Source: Microvirga sp052115485
GTDB taxonomy: Bacteria; Pseudomonadota; Alphaproteobacteria; Rhizobiales; Beijerinckiaceae
NCBI RefSeq assembly: GCF_052115485.1
Contig: NZ_JBFRGU010000002.1
Location: forward strand, 1 to 64,000
DNA length: 64,000 nucleotides
Direction: 5' to 3'
The notes beneath the pieces were generated by a model, which had not been told where the DNA came from, searched no databases, and worked only from the letters and a program-made list of their open reading frames with translations. How positions within the stretch are numbered: position 1 is the stretch's first letter; every line of letters starts with the position of its first letter. This document shows, piece after piece, positions 42,223 through 50,701 of this stretch. The translations under genes and the position numbers were made by a program.

Positions 42223-42525
42223 GGGCTAACGGGTCTGGCGGGCTCCAGAAATGTTGCTGGCCCGCAACACCGTGAAAGCTTCCTTACTTTGGCGATTTCG
42301 CTCCCAAGGTCTGCCGCGATCCCGCCATAAACCGGGAGCACCTCATAACGAACCTTAAAGTGCTTCTCACCCAACGCTTTGCGGCGATTCCGGCGAGCGG
42401 TGCAGGCCTTTGTGCCTGTTTTAACTGTGTTGGCGGGTCATTGCGTTGGGGGCTTGGCGCTGGCAGATCTCGATGGTTCCGTAACCTTTGCGTTTTAACG
42501 AAGGTTGGAGGGGAAAATCACGTCC
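42223..42525 (+). other. Intergenic region between mccB and ilvD
   Basis: 303 bases without a gene. A hairpin GCGGG-ct-CCAG (42238-42248) with CTGGCCCGC (42257-42265) lies 15 bases after the mccB stop and may terminate it, though no T-run follows. The rest presumably contains the ilvD promoter and leader; no clear leader peptide or attenuator for branched-chain amino acids was seen. Confidence 0.5.
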
Positions 42526-44256
42526 ATGGACGCGCGCCGGATCGACAAGTCGAGACTGCCTAGCCGTCATGTGACGGAAGGGCCGGCGCGCGCGCCGCAT
42601 CGCTCCTACCTTTATGCCATGGGGCTGACCACGCAGCAGATCGCACAGCCGCTCGTGGGCGTCGCCACCTGCTGGAACGAAGCCGCGCCCTGCAACATCT
42701 CTCTGATGCGCCAGGCCCAGGCCGTGAAGAAGGGTGTTGCGGCCGCTCACGGGACACCGCGCGAGTTCTGTACGATTACGGTCACAGACGGCATTGCCAT
42801 GGGTCACCAGGGCATGAAGTCCTCGCTCCCGTCCCGCGAGGTCATCGCGGATTCGGTCGAGCTGACCATGCGCGGCCACTCCTACGATGCCCTCGTCGGC
42901 ATGGCCGGCTGCGATAAATCTCTGCCCGGCATGATGATGGCGATGGTGCGCCTCAACGTGCCGTCGATTTTCATCTATGGCGGCTCGATCCTGCCCGGTT
43001 CTTTCCGCGGGCAGCAGGTCACGGTGCAGGACCTCTTCGAGGCGGTCGGCAAGCATTCCGTCGGCCAGATGTCGGACGAGGATCTTTCCGAACTGGAGCA
43101 GGTCGCATGCCCCTCGGCGGGTGCTTGTGGCGCGCAGTTCACCGCCAACACCATGGCCACCGTGTCAGAGGCCATCGGTCTCGCGCTGCCCTATTCGGCA
43201 GGCGCGCCTGCGCCGTACGAAATCCGCGATCACTTCTGCCATCTCGCGGGCGAGATGGTGATGGAGCTCATCGCCAGGAACATCCGCCCGCGCGATATCG
43301 TAACCCGTAAAGCGCTGGAGAATGCCGCGACGGTAGTTGCGGCCTCCGGCGGTTCGACCAATGCGGCGCTGCACCTGCCGGCCATCGCCCATGAATGCGG
43401 TATCAAGTTCGATCTGTTCGACGTCGCCGAAATTTTTCGGCGTACGCCTTACATCGCCGATCTGAAACCGGGTGGGCGCTATGTCGCCAAGGACATGTTC
43501 GAGGTCGGCGGCATTCCGCTGCTTATGAAGACTTTGCTCGATCACGGCTTCATGCACGGCGATTGCCTTACCGTGACCGGCCGCACCATCGCCGATAACC
43601 TCGCTTCGGTGAAATGGAACGACCACCAGGACGTGGTACGCCCCGCCGACAACCCGATCACGCCGACCGGCGGCGTCGTGGGGTTGAAGGGCAATCTCGC
43701 CCCCGAAGGCGCGATTGTGAAAGTCGCCGGCATGCCTGTCGATAAGCAGGTGTTCCGTGGCCCGGCCCGTGTGTTCGACGGTGAGGAAGCTTGTTTCGAA
43801 GCCGTGGCCGCGCGCCGATATAAAGAGGGCGAGGTTCTGGTGATCCGCTACGAGGGGCCGCGCGGCGGACCCGGGATGCGCGAGATGCTGGCGACGACCG
43901 CTGCGCTTTATGGCCAGGGCATGGGCGACAAGGTAGCCCTGATCACGGACGGACGCTTTTCCGGTGCGACGCGCGGCTTCTGCATCGGCCATGTGGGGCC
44001 GGAAGCCGCTTTGGGCGGACCAATCGGATTGTTGAAGGATGGCGACATCATCGTGCTCGATGCCATCGAGGGCTCGATCGATGTGGAGTTGTCGGACGAA
44101 GAACTGGCGCGACGCCGTGCCGAATGGAAGCCGCGAGAGACGAACGCGACCTCAGGCTACCTCTGGAAATATGCGCAAACCGTTGGTGCCGCGCGTGATG
44201 GGGCCGTGACCCATCCGGGCGGATCGGCAGAAAAAGAAACCTATGCGGACGTCTAG
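42526..44256 (+). CDS. ilvD: Dihydroxy-acid dehydratase
   Basis: 576 codons from ATG 42526, with GGAGGGG 13 bases upstream. The protein is of the IlvD/Edd family. Cysteines positioned for a [2Fe-2S] cluster are C49 (VGVATCWNEA), C129 (GMAGCDKSLPG) and C201 (SAGACGAQFTANTM). It makes 2-keto acids for valine, isoleucine and leucine. Length fits IlvD; related sugar-acid dehydratases are a lesser alternative. Its end overlaps exoR by 14 bases. Confidence 0.92.
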   Translation: MDARRIDKSRLPSRHVTEGPARAPHRSYLYAMGLTTQQIAQPLVGVATCWNEAAPCNISLMRQAQAVKKGVAAAHGTPREFCTITVTDGIAMGHQGMKSSLPSREVIADSVELTMRGHSYDALVGMAGCDKSLPGMMMAMVRLNVPSIFIYGGSILPGSFRGQQVTVQDLFEAVGKHSVGQMSDEDLSELEQVACPSAGACGAQFTANTMATVSEAIGLALPYSAGAPAPYEIRDHFCHLAGEMVMELIARNIRPRDIVTRKALENAATVVAASGGSTNAALHLPAIAHECGIKFDLFDVAEIFRRTPYIADLKPGGRYVAKDMFEVGGIPLLMKTLLDHGFMHGDCLTVTGRTIADNLASVKWNDHQDVVRPADNPITPTGGVVGLKGNLAPEGAIVKVAGMPVDKQVFRGPARVFDGEEACFEAVAARRYKEGEVLVIRYEGPRGGPGMREMLATTAALYGQGMGDKVALITDGRFSGATRGFCIGHVGPEAALGGPIGLLKDGDIIVLDAIEGSIDVELSDEELARRRAEWKPRETNATSGYLWKYAQTVGAARDGAVTHPGGSAEKETYADV

Positions 44257-45058
44257 CCTTATTGCATTCGCCCTTGGCGGGTCTCTCTTCGGCGCAGGCG
44301 CGGCCTTCGCGCTCGATGCGGCCCCACGTCCGCAACCGCTCGCGCCCGCGACGAAGTACAGTTCTGCAGGTCAGGCCGTTCGCGACGGCGTTCGCGACTA
44401 TTATGCCGGCGACAAGCGCGGTGCGGCCCAAGCGTTGGAATACGCGGCAGGGCAGGGGCACACCTTGGCGCTCTGGAAACTCGGGCGCATGTATGCGGAC
44501 GGCGACGGCGTTCAGCACGACGATCTGAAGGCCTTCGAATATTTCTCCAAGCTCGCCGACCAGAACGCGGACGAGAGCCCGGATTCGCCGAATGCTTCCG
44601 TAGTCGCCAGCGCGTTCGTCGCCATCGGCACATACTTCCTCGATGGCATCAAGGACAGCTATGTCGCGTCCAATCCGGGGCGCGCGGTCGAGATGTTCCA
44701 CTACGCTGCATCGTATTTCAGCGACCCGAACGCGCAGTACAATCTCGCTCGCCTTTATATGGAAGGTACTGGCGTCGGGAAGGATGAGCGCTTGGCGGCG
44801 CGCTGGTTCAACCTCGCCGCGGAGAAGGGCCACCACGCCTCGCAGGCTCTTCTCGGCCACCTTCTCATCAACGGGCAGGGCGTTCCGCGCCAGAGGGCGC
44901 GCGGTCTGATGTGGCTGACGTTGGCGCGTGAATCTTCAGATCCGGTTAAGGAAGCCTGGATCTCGGAGCTTTACGAGAAGGCCTTCGAGGCGGCGGGTGA
45001 GAATGACCGCAAGTTCGCACTGACGCTTCTCGAACAGCACATGCAGAGCCGTCGCTGA
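44243..45058 (+). CDS. exoR: ExoR-like periplasmic regulator (Sel1 repeats)
   Basis: 271 codons. A signal peptide (about 1-23, ending AFA-LDA) is followed by Sel1-type repeats: ALWKLGRMYADGDGVQHDD, AQYNLARLYMEGTGVGKDE and ASQALLGHLLINGQGVPRQ. Layout and the SPDSPNASVVASAFVAIG block match ExoR of Sinorhizobium, which holds the ExoS(ChvG)-ChvI two-component system inactive in the periplasm. That role here is by homology. It begins inside the last codons of ilvD. Confidence 0.88.
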   Translation: MRTSSLIAFALGGSLFGAGAAFALDAAPRPQPLAPATKYSSAGQAVRDGVRDYYAGDKRGAAQALEYAAGQGHTLALWKLGRMYADGDGVQHDDLKAFEYFSKLADQNADESPDSPNASVVASAFVAIGTYFLDGIKDSYVASNPGRAVEMFHYAASYFSDPNAQYNLARLYMEGTGVGKDERLAARWFNLAAEKGHHASQALLGHLLINGQGVPRQRARGLMWLTLARESSDPVKEAWISELYEKAFEAAGENDRKFALTLLEQHMQSRR

Positions 45059-45098
45059 GGGCCCCGTGCGCGGCTCGTATTTGAAGGGCCGTCGGGTC

Positions 45099-45884
45099 TC
45101 AATCCAGATCGAGATCGATCATCACGGGCACATGGTCCGACGGCTTCTCCCAGCTGCGTGTTTCCTTGCGGATCACGGCGTTTCGCAAACGGTCGGTAGC
45201 CTGGCCTGAAAGCAACAAATGGTCGATGCGGATGCCGTTGTTCCGCTGGAACGCACCGGCTTGATAATCCCAGAAAGTATAGAGGCCCGGCTGATCGTTG
45301 CAGGCGCGCAAGGCGTCCGTGAAACCGAGATTGAGCAGCGTGCGGAACTTCGCGCGGCTCTCCAGCTGGAAGAGAGCGTCGTTGACCCAGGCGGCCGGAT
45401 CGGCAGCATCTTTAGCCTCCGGGATCACGTTGTAATCGCCACATAGAACGAGTGGTTCTTCCAGCGGAAGCAGATTGTTGGCGTGGCGGATCAGGCGATC
45501 CATCCACGCGAGCTTGTAGTCGAATTTCGGTGTGCCGATGGGATTGCCATTCGGCAGGTAGATCGAGGCGACGCGCACCACACCCGATCCTGTCGAAATC
45601 ACCCCTTCCAGATAGCGTGCCTGCTCATCGGCCTCGTCTCCGGGCAGACCCCGGCGCACATCTTCCAGCGGGCGCTTGGAGAGGATTGCGACGCCGTTAT
45701 AGGCCTTCTGGCCGAGTGTCGTGACGTGGTAGCCGAGCGCTTCTATCTCGGAACGTGGAAAAGCCTCGTCCACGCATTTCAGCTCCTGGAGGCACAGGAC
45801 ATCCAAGTCAGTGCTTTTGACCAATTGGGCCAGATGCTCAAGGCGCTGCTTGATCGAATTGACGTTCCATGTGGCGATCCGCAT
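45099..45884 (-). CDS. xthA: Exodeoxyribonuclease III
   Basis: 261 codons. The endonuclease/exonuclease/phosphatase fold shows MRIATWNVNSIKQRL, CLQELKCVDEAFP, LVLCGDYNVIPEA and the C-terminal KPSDHVPVMIDLDLD. It cleaves at abasic sites and removes 3' blocks in base excision repair. Convergent with exoR, 40 bases apart. Confidence 0.94.
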   Translation of the reverse strand: MRIATWNVNSIKQRLEHLAQLVKSTDLDVLCLQELKCVDEAFPRSEIEALGYHVTTLGQKAYNGVAILSKRPLEDVRRGLPGDEADEQARYLEGVISTGSGVVRVASIYLPNGNPIGTPKFDYKLAWMDRLIRHANNLLPLEEPLVLCGDYNVIPEAKDAADPAAWVNDALFQLESRAKFRTLLNLGFTDALRACNDQPGLYTFWDYQAGAFQRNNGIRIDHLLLSGQATDRLRNAVIRKETRSWEKPSDHVPVMIDLDLD

Positions 45885-46046
45885 CGCGCGACTCCGGCTT
45901 GGTGACTGTCCCGTTCATCGGATGTCTGTCGGCGACTGGCAAGAGGCCTTGGGTCGGGTATTATCATCACTCGACGCCGAACGAATAGTCGCGATACGAA
46001 CCTCCGGCATCGACTGACAATTTCTCAGTAGAGAAAGATTTGCCGG

Positions 46047-46595
46047 ATGAAGACTATCGAGATCCATGGCTACGCCATCGTGTCGGACGACGATCGCATC
46101 GCGGATGCGTCCGGCGCGACGCCCGACTCCCTTCGCAACGATGCTGACTGGGCGTATTTTCAGGCTGAACTCGACCGTTCGGCCCTGACGGTGCTGGGGC
46201 GGCTCGGTCACGAGGCGAATCGCAATCCGAAGAGGCGATTGCGGATGGTGCTGTCCTCATCCGCATTGGGTCTTGAGCGCCGTGAGGACGCGTGGTGGTG
46301 GAATCCAGCCATGATGTCGTGGGCGGATGCTATCGATGCCGTGTTGCCCGAAGGCGGGCGCATCGCTGTTCCCGGTGGGCGACGGGTCTTCGACCTCTTC
46401 CTCGACATCGGATACGACGCGTTTCACCTCACGCGCGCGGAAGGCGTACGCATTCCGCGAGGCGTGGCGTTGTTCTCAGCCTGCGAAAGGGGCGAGGCGG
46501 CCGAGGAAGTTCTGGCGAAGCGCGGCCTGAACTCCGGTCCGCGACAAGTCATAGACGAGAGCGGGCCGGTGAGCTTGAGGGTCTGGCGTCGTTAG
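46047..46595 (+). CDS. DHFR/RibD-C-like reductase
   Basis: 182 codons. The fold resembles dihydrofolate reductase or the RibD C-terminal domain: GYAIVSDDDRIADASG at the start, then the nucleotide-binding VLGRLGHEANRNPKRRLRMV and GGRIAVPGGRRVFDLFLD. It probably uses NADPH; substrate unknown. Its stop TAG (46593-46595) is part of a truncated repeat. Confidence 0.78.
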   Translation: MKTIEIHGYAIVSDDDRIADASGATPDSLRNDADWAYFQAELDRSALTVLGRLGHEANRNPKRRLRMVLSSSALGLERREDAWWWNPAMMSWADAIDAVLPEGGRIAVPGGRRVFDLFLDIGYDAFHLTRAEGVRIPRGVALFSACERGEAAEEVLAKRGLNSGPRQVIDESGPVSLRVWRR

Positions 46596-46614
46596 AGCAT
46601 GATCAGGTTCTAAC
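46591..46614. repeat. Truncated RIME-like repeat
   Basis: GTTAGAGCATGATCAGG then TTCTAAC: the end of the dispersed element, folded into a 6-base stem (46591-46596 with 46609-46614). It contributes the stop of the upstream gene. Confidence 0.6.
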
Positions 46615-46627
46615 GTGTCGGGCGGTC

Positions 46628-47731
46628 TCAGGCCGTCGCGTTCACGTTCTCAAGGAACGGATAATCCGTGTAGCCTTCCGCGCCTCCGCCATAGAACGTG
46701 GCCCGATTCGGCTCGTTCAACGGTGCATTCCGCCGGAAGCGCTCGGCAAGATCGGGATTCGAAAGGTAGAGGCGTCCGAACGCCACAAGATCCGCGTGCC
46801 CGTTGGCGACGGCTTCGACCGCCATATCGCGATTGTAGCCGTTATTGGCGATATACGTGCCACCGAACGCCTCGCGCAGGGCTACATAATCGACATCCAC
46901 GGCATCACGTGCGCCGCCTGTCGCGCCCTCGATCACGTGAATGAATCCGATCCCGAGCGCATCGAGCCTTTTGACCACATGGCTGAACAGAGCTTGCGGA
47001 TTGGAGTCAGCTGCATCATTCACTCCGGCGGGCGCGAGGCGAATGCCGACGCGGTTCTTGTCCCAGACTTTCAACGCTGCTTCCAGAGCCTCTACCGTCA
47101 AACGGGCCCGGTTTTCGATGGAGCCACCATAAGCGTCCGTGCGCTTGTTCGAGCCATCCTTCATGAACTGGTCGAGCAGGTAGCCATTGGCGCCGTGAAG
47201 TTCGATACCGTCGAAGCCGGCCTCCTTAGCGTTGCGCGCAGCATTCTCGTAGTCGCGCAGAATCTGCTTGATCTCACTCAGTTCGAGCGCGCGTGGGGCG
47301 GAGACATCCGCAAACCCGTTTTCCAGAAACGTCTTGGTCTTGGCGGAAATGGCCGATGGACCGACTGGAGACGCACCGTTCTCTTGGAGAGACACGTGGG
47401 AAACGCGGCCCACATGCCAAAGTTGAGCGAAAATACGCCCACCGGCCTTATGCACGGCGTCTGTCACCTCACGCCAGCCCGTCACCTGCTCGGGAGAGTA
47501 AATTCCGGGTGTGTTAATATAGCCTTGGCCTTGGCGTGAGATCTGCGTTCCTTCTGAAATCAGAAGACCGGCACTCGCGCGCTGCGCGTAATATTCGGCA
47601 TGCAACGCATAAGGTGCAAGGGGACCCGGCTTGGCGCGATTGCGGGTCAGCGGAGCCATAACGAGCCTGTTGGGGAGGGTCAGATCGCCAAGCTGGTAAG
47701 GCTGAAAGAGAACATCGGCATTCGCGGTCAT
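46628..47731 (-). CDS. Old Yellow Enzyme-family alkene reductase
   Basis: 367 codons from the ATG at 47731. FMN/substrate blocks: NRLVMAPLTRNRA, QLWHVGRVSHVSLQENG, and ELHGANGYLLDQFMKDGSNKR with the H-x-x-N pair that orients substrates, then GRLYLSNPDL. It reduces activated C=C bonds with NAD(P)H; close to N-ethylmaleimide reductase (NemA). Single gene, divergent from the 46-aa gene. Confidence 0.92.
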   Translation of the reverse strand: MTANADVLFQPYQLGDLTLPNRLVMAPLTRNRAKPGPLAPYALHAEYYAQRASAGLLISEGTQISRQGQGYINTPGIYSPEQVTGWREVTDAVHKAGGRIFAQLWHVGRVSHVSLQENGASPVGPSAISAKTKTFLENGFADVSAPRALELSEIKQILRDYENAARNAKEAGFDGIELHGANGYLLDQFMKDGSNKRTDAYGGSIENRARLTVEALEAALKVWDKNRVGIRLAPAGVNDAADSNPQALFSHVVKRLDALGIGFIHVIEGATGGARDAVDVDYVALREAFGGTYIANNGYNRDMAVEAVANGHADLVAFGRLYLSNPDLAERFRRNAPLNEPNRATFYGGGAEGYTDYPFLENVNATA

Positions 47732-47898
47732 GGGGTTACCTGGATTATGTTGAGACACGAGGGTAACCGGAAATGAGGGTTGTTCTATCCGCGCAAAGGA
47801 ATGGCAGCCATGTGAATTTATCGCCACGCTCGAACCGTCTGAAGCACAAGGTGTTGTTCCCCCCGGGTGAAAAGCCCAAACCTTTGAAGGGAAAGACG

Positions 47899-48039
47899 AT
47901 GCCTCATCAGAAAGACGACCCGCGGGCTCCGAAGAAACCCGATCAACGCGAGCAAGACATGCCGCAACGCCAAGGCGAGCAGCGCCAGGGTGAACAGCGC
48001 CAACCTGGAAAACCCATGCAAGATCCCAAAAAAGGCTAG
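47899..48039 (+). CDS. 46-residue Gln/Arg/Pro-rich protein
   Basis: 46 codons from ATG 47899, with AAGGG upstream. It is extremely hydrophilic, with tandem QGEQR units (about residues 24-34) and many Pro, Lys and Asp. No hydrophobic core, so probably disordered. Similar short, stress-type basic proteins occur in this order, from memory. A hairpin follows at 48067. Real but unproven. Confidence 0.5.
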   Translation: MPHQKDDPRAPKKPDQREQDMPQRQGEQRQGEQRQPGKPMQDPKKG

Positions 48040-48066
48040 CAATTCAAAGAACTAGTTTGTCTGACA

Positions 48067-48089
48067 GCGGGGCCTTTGTGAGGCCCCGC
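48067..48089. terminator. Bidirectional terminator hairpin
   Basis: GCGGGGCCT (48067-48075) pairs perfectly with AGGCCCCGC (48081-48089) around TTGTG, between the convergent 46-aa gene and the aldo/keto reductase gene. Confidence 0.7.
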
Positions 48090-48095
48090 CGTGCT

Positions 48096-49052
48096 TTAGA
48101 GGGTTGACACCCGGTTGAGCTTCTCGATGTCGTCAGCTTTCAAACTCAGCCGCGTCGCCGCGATGAGATCATCGAGTTGGGTGAGGCTCGTTGCACTTGC
48201 AATCGGAGCCGTGATGCCCGGCCGCGCGATCAGCCATGCTAGGGCGACCTGCGCGGGATTTGCTTTGTATTCGGCAGCAATTTCATCCAGCGCGGCCAGA
48301 ATGCGCAGGCCACGCGGGTCGAGATACTTCGCCATCCTGTCGCCACGGGCGGCGCTTTTGCCGAAATCCTTTTCCGAGCGATATTTCCCCGTCAGGAAGC
48401 CGCTGGCGAGACCGTAATAGGAAATGACGCCGACGTTGTTTTCAAGGCAGAGCGGCCCGGGACCAGCCTCGAATTCGGCACGATCGTAGAGATTGTAGAG
48501 CGGCTGCAGGCTCTCATAGCGCGGCAATCCGGCTTTGGCGCTGATGTCGAGTGCTTCCTTCAGGCGAGCGGCCGTGAAGTTCGATGCGCCGATGGCGCGC
48601 ACTTTGCCTTCCCTGATCAGTTCCGCATAGGCGTTCAGTGTCTCTTCCTGCGGCGTCTCCACATCGTCCCGGTGCGATTGATAAAGGTCGATGTAATCTG
48701 TCTGAAGGCGCTTGAGAGAATCGTCGACGGCGGCCCGGATATAGGCCTTCGACAGGCCCTTCTTGTCCGGCCTCATTTCCGAGCCGACCTTGGTCGCGAC
48801 GATCACCTTGTCCCGGTTGCCGCGTGCTTTCATCCATCTGCCGATGATGGTCTCCGACTCGCCGCCTTTGTTACCGGGAACCCAAGTCGAATAAACGTCG
48901 GCGGTATCGATGAAATTCAGATCAGCGTCCAAGAAGGCATCAAGCAGTTTGAACGAAGTCGTTTCATCCACACTCCAGCCGAAGACGTTGGTGCCGAGGC
49001 AAAGCGTTGAAACGGAAAGGCTCGAACGGCCGAGTTGACGACGCGTGGACAT
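48096..49052 (-). CDS. Aldo/keto reductase
   Basis: 318 codons from the ATG at 49052, preceded by AGGGAGA; the frame upstream runs into a repeat. The catalytic tetrad blocks are FIDTADVYS (Asp, Tyr), VATKVG (Lys) and LYQSHRDD (His), with NADPH-binding SATSLTQLDDL near the end. Substrate unknown; resembles bacterial AKRs acting on small aldehydes. Confidence 0.9.
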   Translation of the reverse strand: MSTRRQLGRSSLSVSTLCLGTNVFGWSVDETTSFKLLDAFLDADLNFIDTADVYSTWVPGNKGGESETIIGRWMKARGNRDKVIVATKVGSEMRPDKKGLSKAYIRAAVDDSLKRLQTDYIDLYQSHRDDVETPQEETLNAYAELIREGKVRAIGASNFTAARLKEALDISAKAGLPRYESLQPLYNLYDRAEFEAGPGPLCLENNVGVISYYGLASGFLTGKYRSEKDFGKSAARGDRMAKYLDPRGLRILAALDEIAAEYKANPAQVALAWLIARPGITAPIASATSLTQLDDLIAATRLSLKADDIEKLNRVSTL

Positions 49053-49065
49053 GGCGATCTCCCTG

Positions 49066-49112
49066 AGAGCATGATCGGAACAATGGCGACGGTTGTTCGT
49101 CCGGATCATGCG
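49066..49112. repeat. RIME-like repeat, first hairpin only
   Basis: AGAGCATGATCGGAACAA (49066-49083) pairs with TTGTTC...GGATCATGC (to 49111). It corresponds to one half of the full element at 37323-37428, and lies just upstream of the aldo/keto reductase start. Confidence 0.75.
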
Positions 49113-49232
49113 AAGTTTAGAGTCAGAGCCGATCTGTAGCAGATCTGGCATTCCTCAAGTGAGGTGTGATTTCTGCAACGCACACCCTATCTTCGCGAAT
49201 ACGCCCTTCCGAGCTCTTCGTGAGACCCTCCC

Positions 49233-50246
49233 ATGCTGCCGATATCCGTTCTCGATCTTTCCTTCGTCACATCCGGCTCGACGCCATCGGCCGCATTGGC
49301 GAATACGCTCGACTTGTCGCGCCACGCGGATGCACTCGGCTACACGCGCTATTGGGTCGCCGAACACCATAACTTGCCGTCCATCGCCAGCAGTTCGCCC
49401 GAGATCATGATTGGGCAGATTGCTGCGGTGACGAAACATATTCGTGTCGGCTCCGGTGGGGTCATGTTGCCCAACCATGCTCCATTGATGGTAGCCGAGC
49501 GGTTCAAGACTCTTGAAGCGCTTTTTCCCGACCGTATCGATCTTGGCCTCGGGCGCGCTCCAGGCACCGATCCCGTGACGACCTACGCATTGCGTCAACG
49601 GCAGGAGGAGCCGGGCCGCGACGACTTTATGGAGCGTTTGCAGGAATTGATCCTGTGGGAGACGCGTGAATTTCCCGAGACGCATCCATTCAGCCGTGTG
49701 GAAATCATGCCCTCCGGCGTTTCGCTGCCGCCGATCTGGCTTTTGGGATCGAGTGATTACAGCGCGCACCTCTCCGCGCGGCTCGGCATGGGTTTCGCTT
49801 TCGCACACCATTTCGCGAACCACGATGCAACCGATGCCATGCTGAGCTATCGCAACGAATTCAGGCCCTCGCGCTGGCGTGACAAGCCTCATGCGATTCT
49901 CGGTGTCGCGGCGATCTGCGCCGAGACGGAAGAGGAGGCTGAACGCCTCGCGTCGGGGGCCGATCTGAATTTCCTGCGCCGGATGCGTGGAGAATTCGGG
50001 CCGCTGCCGAGCCCGGAAGAAGCGCTCGCCTATCCCTATACCCCCGCCGACCGAGAGATGATCCGCCGCAATCGCACGCGGCTTTTCGTCGGCTCCCCGG
50101 ACATGGTGCGCACGCGGTTGCAGGAGCTCGCGGAAGTCACGAAGGCCGATGAACTCATGATCACCTCGGCTATCCACGATCACGAGGCGCGCAAGCGCTC
50201 TTATGGATTGCTGGCTAAGGCCTTCGGCATTTCCGCTCTATTCTAG
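49233..50246 (+). CDS. LLM-class flavin-dependent oxidoreductase (MsnO8-like)
   Basis: 337 codons. Bacterial-luciferase-like TIM barrel: ISVLDLSFVTSG at the start, HADALGYTRYWVAEHHNLP, and RIDLGLGRAPGTDP. It would use reduced FMN; substrate unknown. The start follows a CCCTCCC stretch without an obvious ribosome-binding site, but MLPISVLDLS is the conserved N-terminus. Confidence 0.88.
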   Translation: MLPISVLDLSFVTSGSTPSAALANTLDLSRHADALGYTRYWVAEHHNLPSIASSSPEIMIGQIAAVTKHIRVGSGGVMLPNHAPLMVAERFKTLEALFPDRIDLGLGRAPGTDPVTTYALRQRQEEPGRDDFMERLQELILWETREFPETHPFSRVEIMPSGVSLPPIWLLGSSDYSAHLSARLGMGFAFAHHFANHDATDAMLSYRNEFRPSRWRDKPHAILGVAAICAETEEEAERLASGADLNFLRRMRGEFGPLPSPEEALAYPYTPADREMIRRNRTRLFVGSPDMVRTRLQELAEVTKADELMITSAIHDHEARKRSYGLLAKAFGISALF

Positions 50247-50291
50247 TACTCGCGTCTCATGGAGCATATTCACTCAGCAAGGTGACGAGCC

Positions 50292-50687
50292 ATGGCCAAA
50301 GCGATCCATTCCAAGATCCGCGTGTTGAACGAAGCGAGGTCCGTCGAATTCTATGACAAGGCATTCGGGCTGAAAATTGCCGATCGCTTTGTTTTTGACG
50401 GTTTCACGCTGGTTTATTTGCGAAACGTGGAAACTGATTTCGAACTGGAGCTGACCATCAATCATGGTCGCAAAGAACCCTATCTTCTTGGTGATGGCCA
50501 TGGGCATGTCGCTTTTGCGGTCGGTGATCCAGATGCAGAGCAACGGCGGTTCGAAATGCTCGGTTTTTCGCCGACGCCGGTGAAGGATTTCATGTATGAC
50601 GGGCAACCGCTCGCGCGGTACTTCTTCGTACATGATCCTGACGGCTACAGGATCGAGGTTATGAAGAGCCAAGGCCGTTACAAATAA
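50292..50687 (+). CDS. VOC/glyoxalase-I-like protein
   Basis: 131 codons, a single VOC domain pair of beta-alpha-beta-beta-beta units: KIRVLNEARSVEFYDKAFGLK and HGHVAFAVGDPDAEQRRFE, ending DPDGYRIEVMKSQ. His and Glu metal ligands are seen in GHGHVAF and RIEVM. Lactoylglutathione lyase is one possibility. It is followed 14 bases later by the deformylase-like gene. Confidence 0.85.
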   Translation: MAKAIHSKIRVLNEARSVEFYDKAFGLKIADRFVFDGFTLVYLRNVETDFELELTINHGRKEPYLLGDGHGHVAFAVGDPDAEQRRFEMLGFSPTPVKDFMYDGQPLARYFFVHDPDGYRIEVMKSQGRYK

Positions 50688-50701
50688 TTTGGAGAGTATC
50701 C

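Noticed and set aside
42223..42525. Leader peptide attenuator for ilvD
   Set aside because: No short open frame rich in Leu, Ile or Val codons with a following terminator was found.
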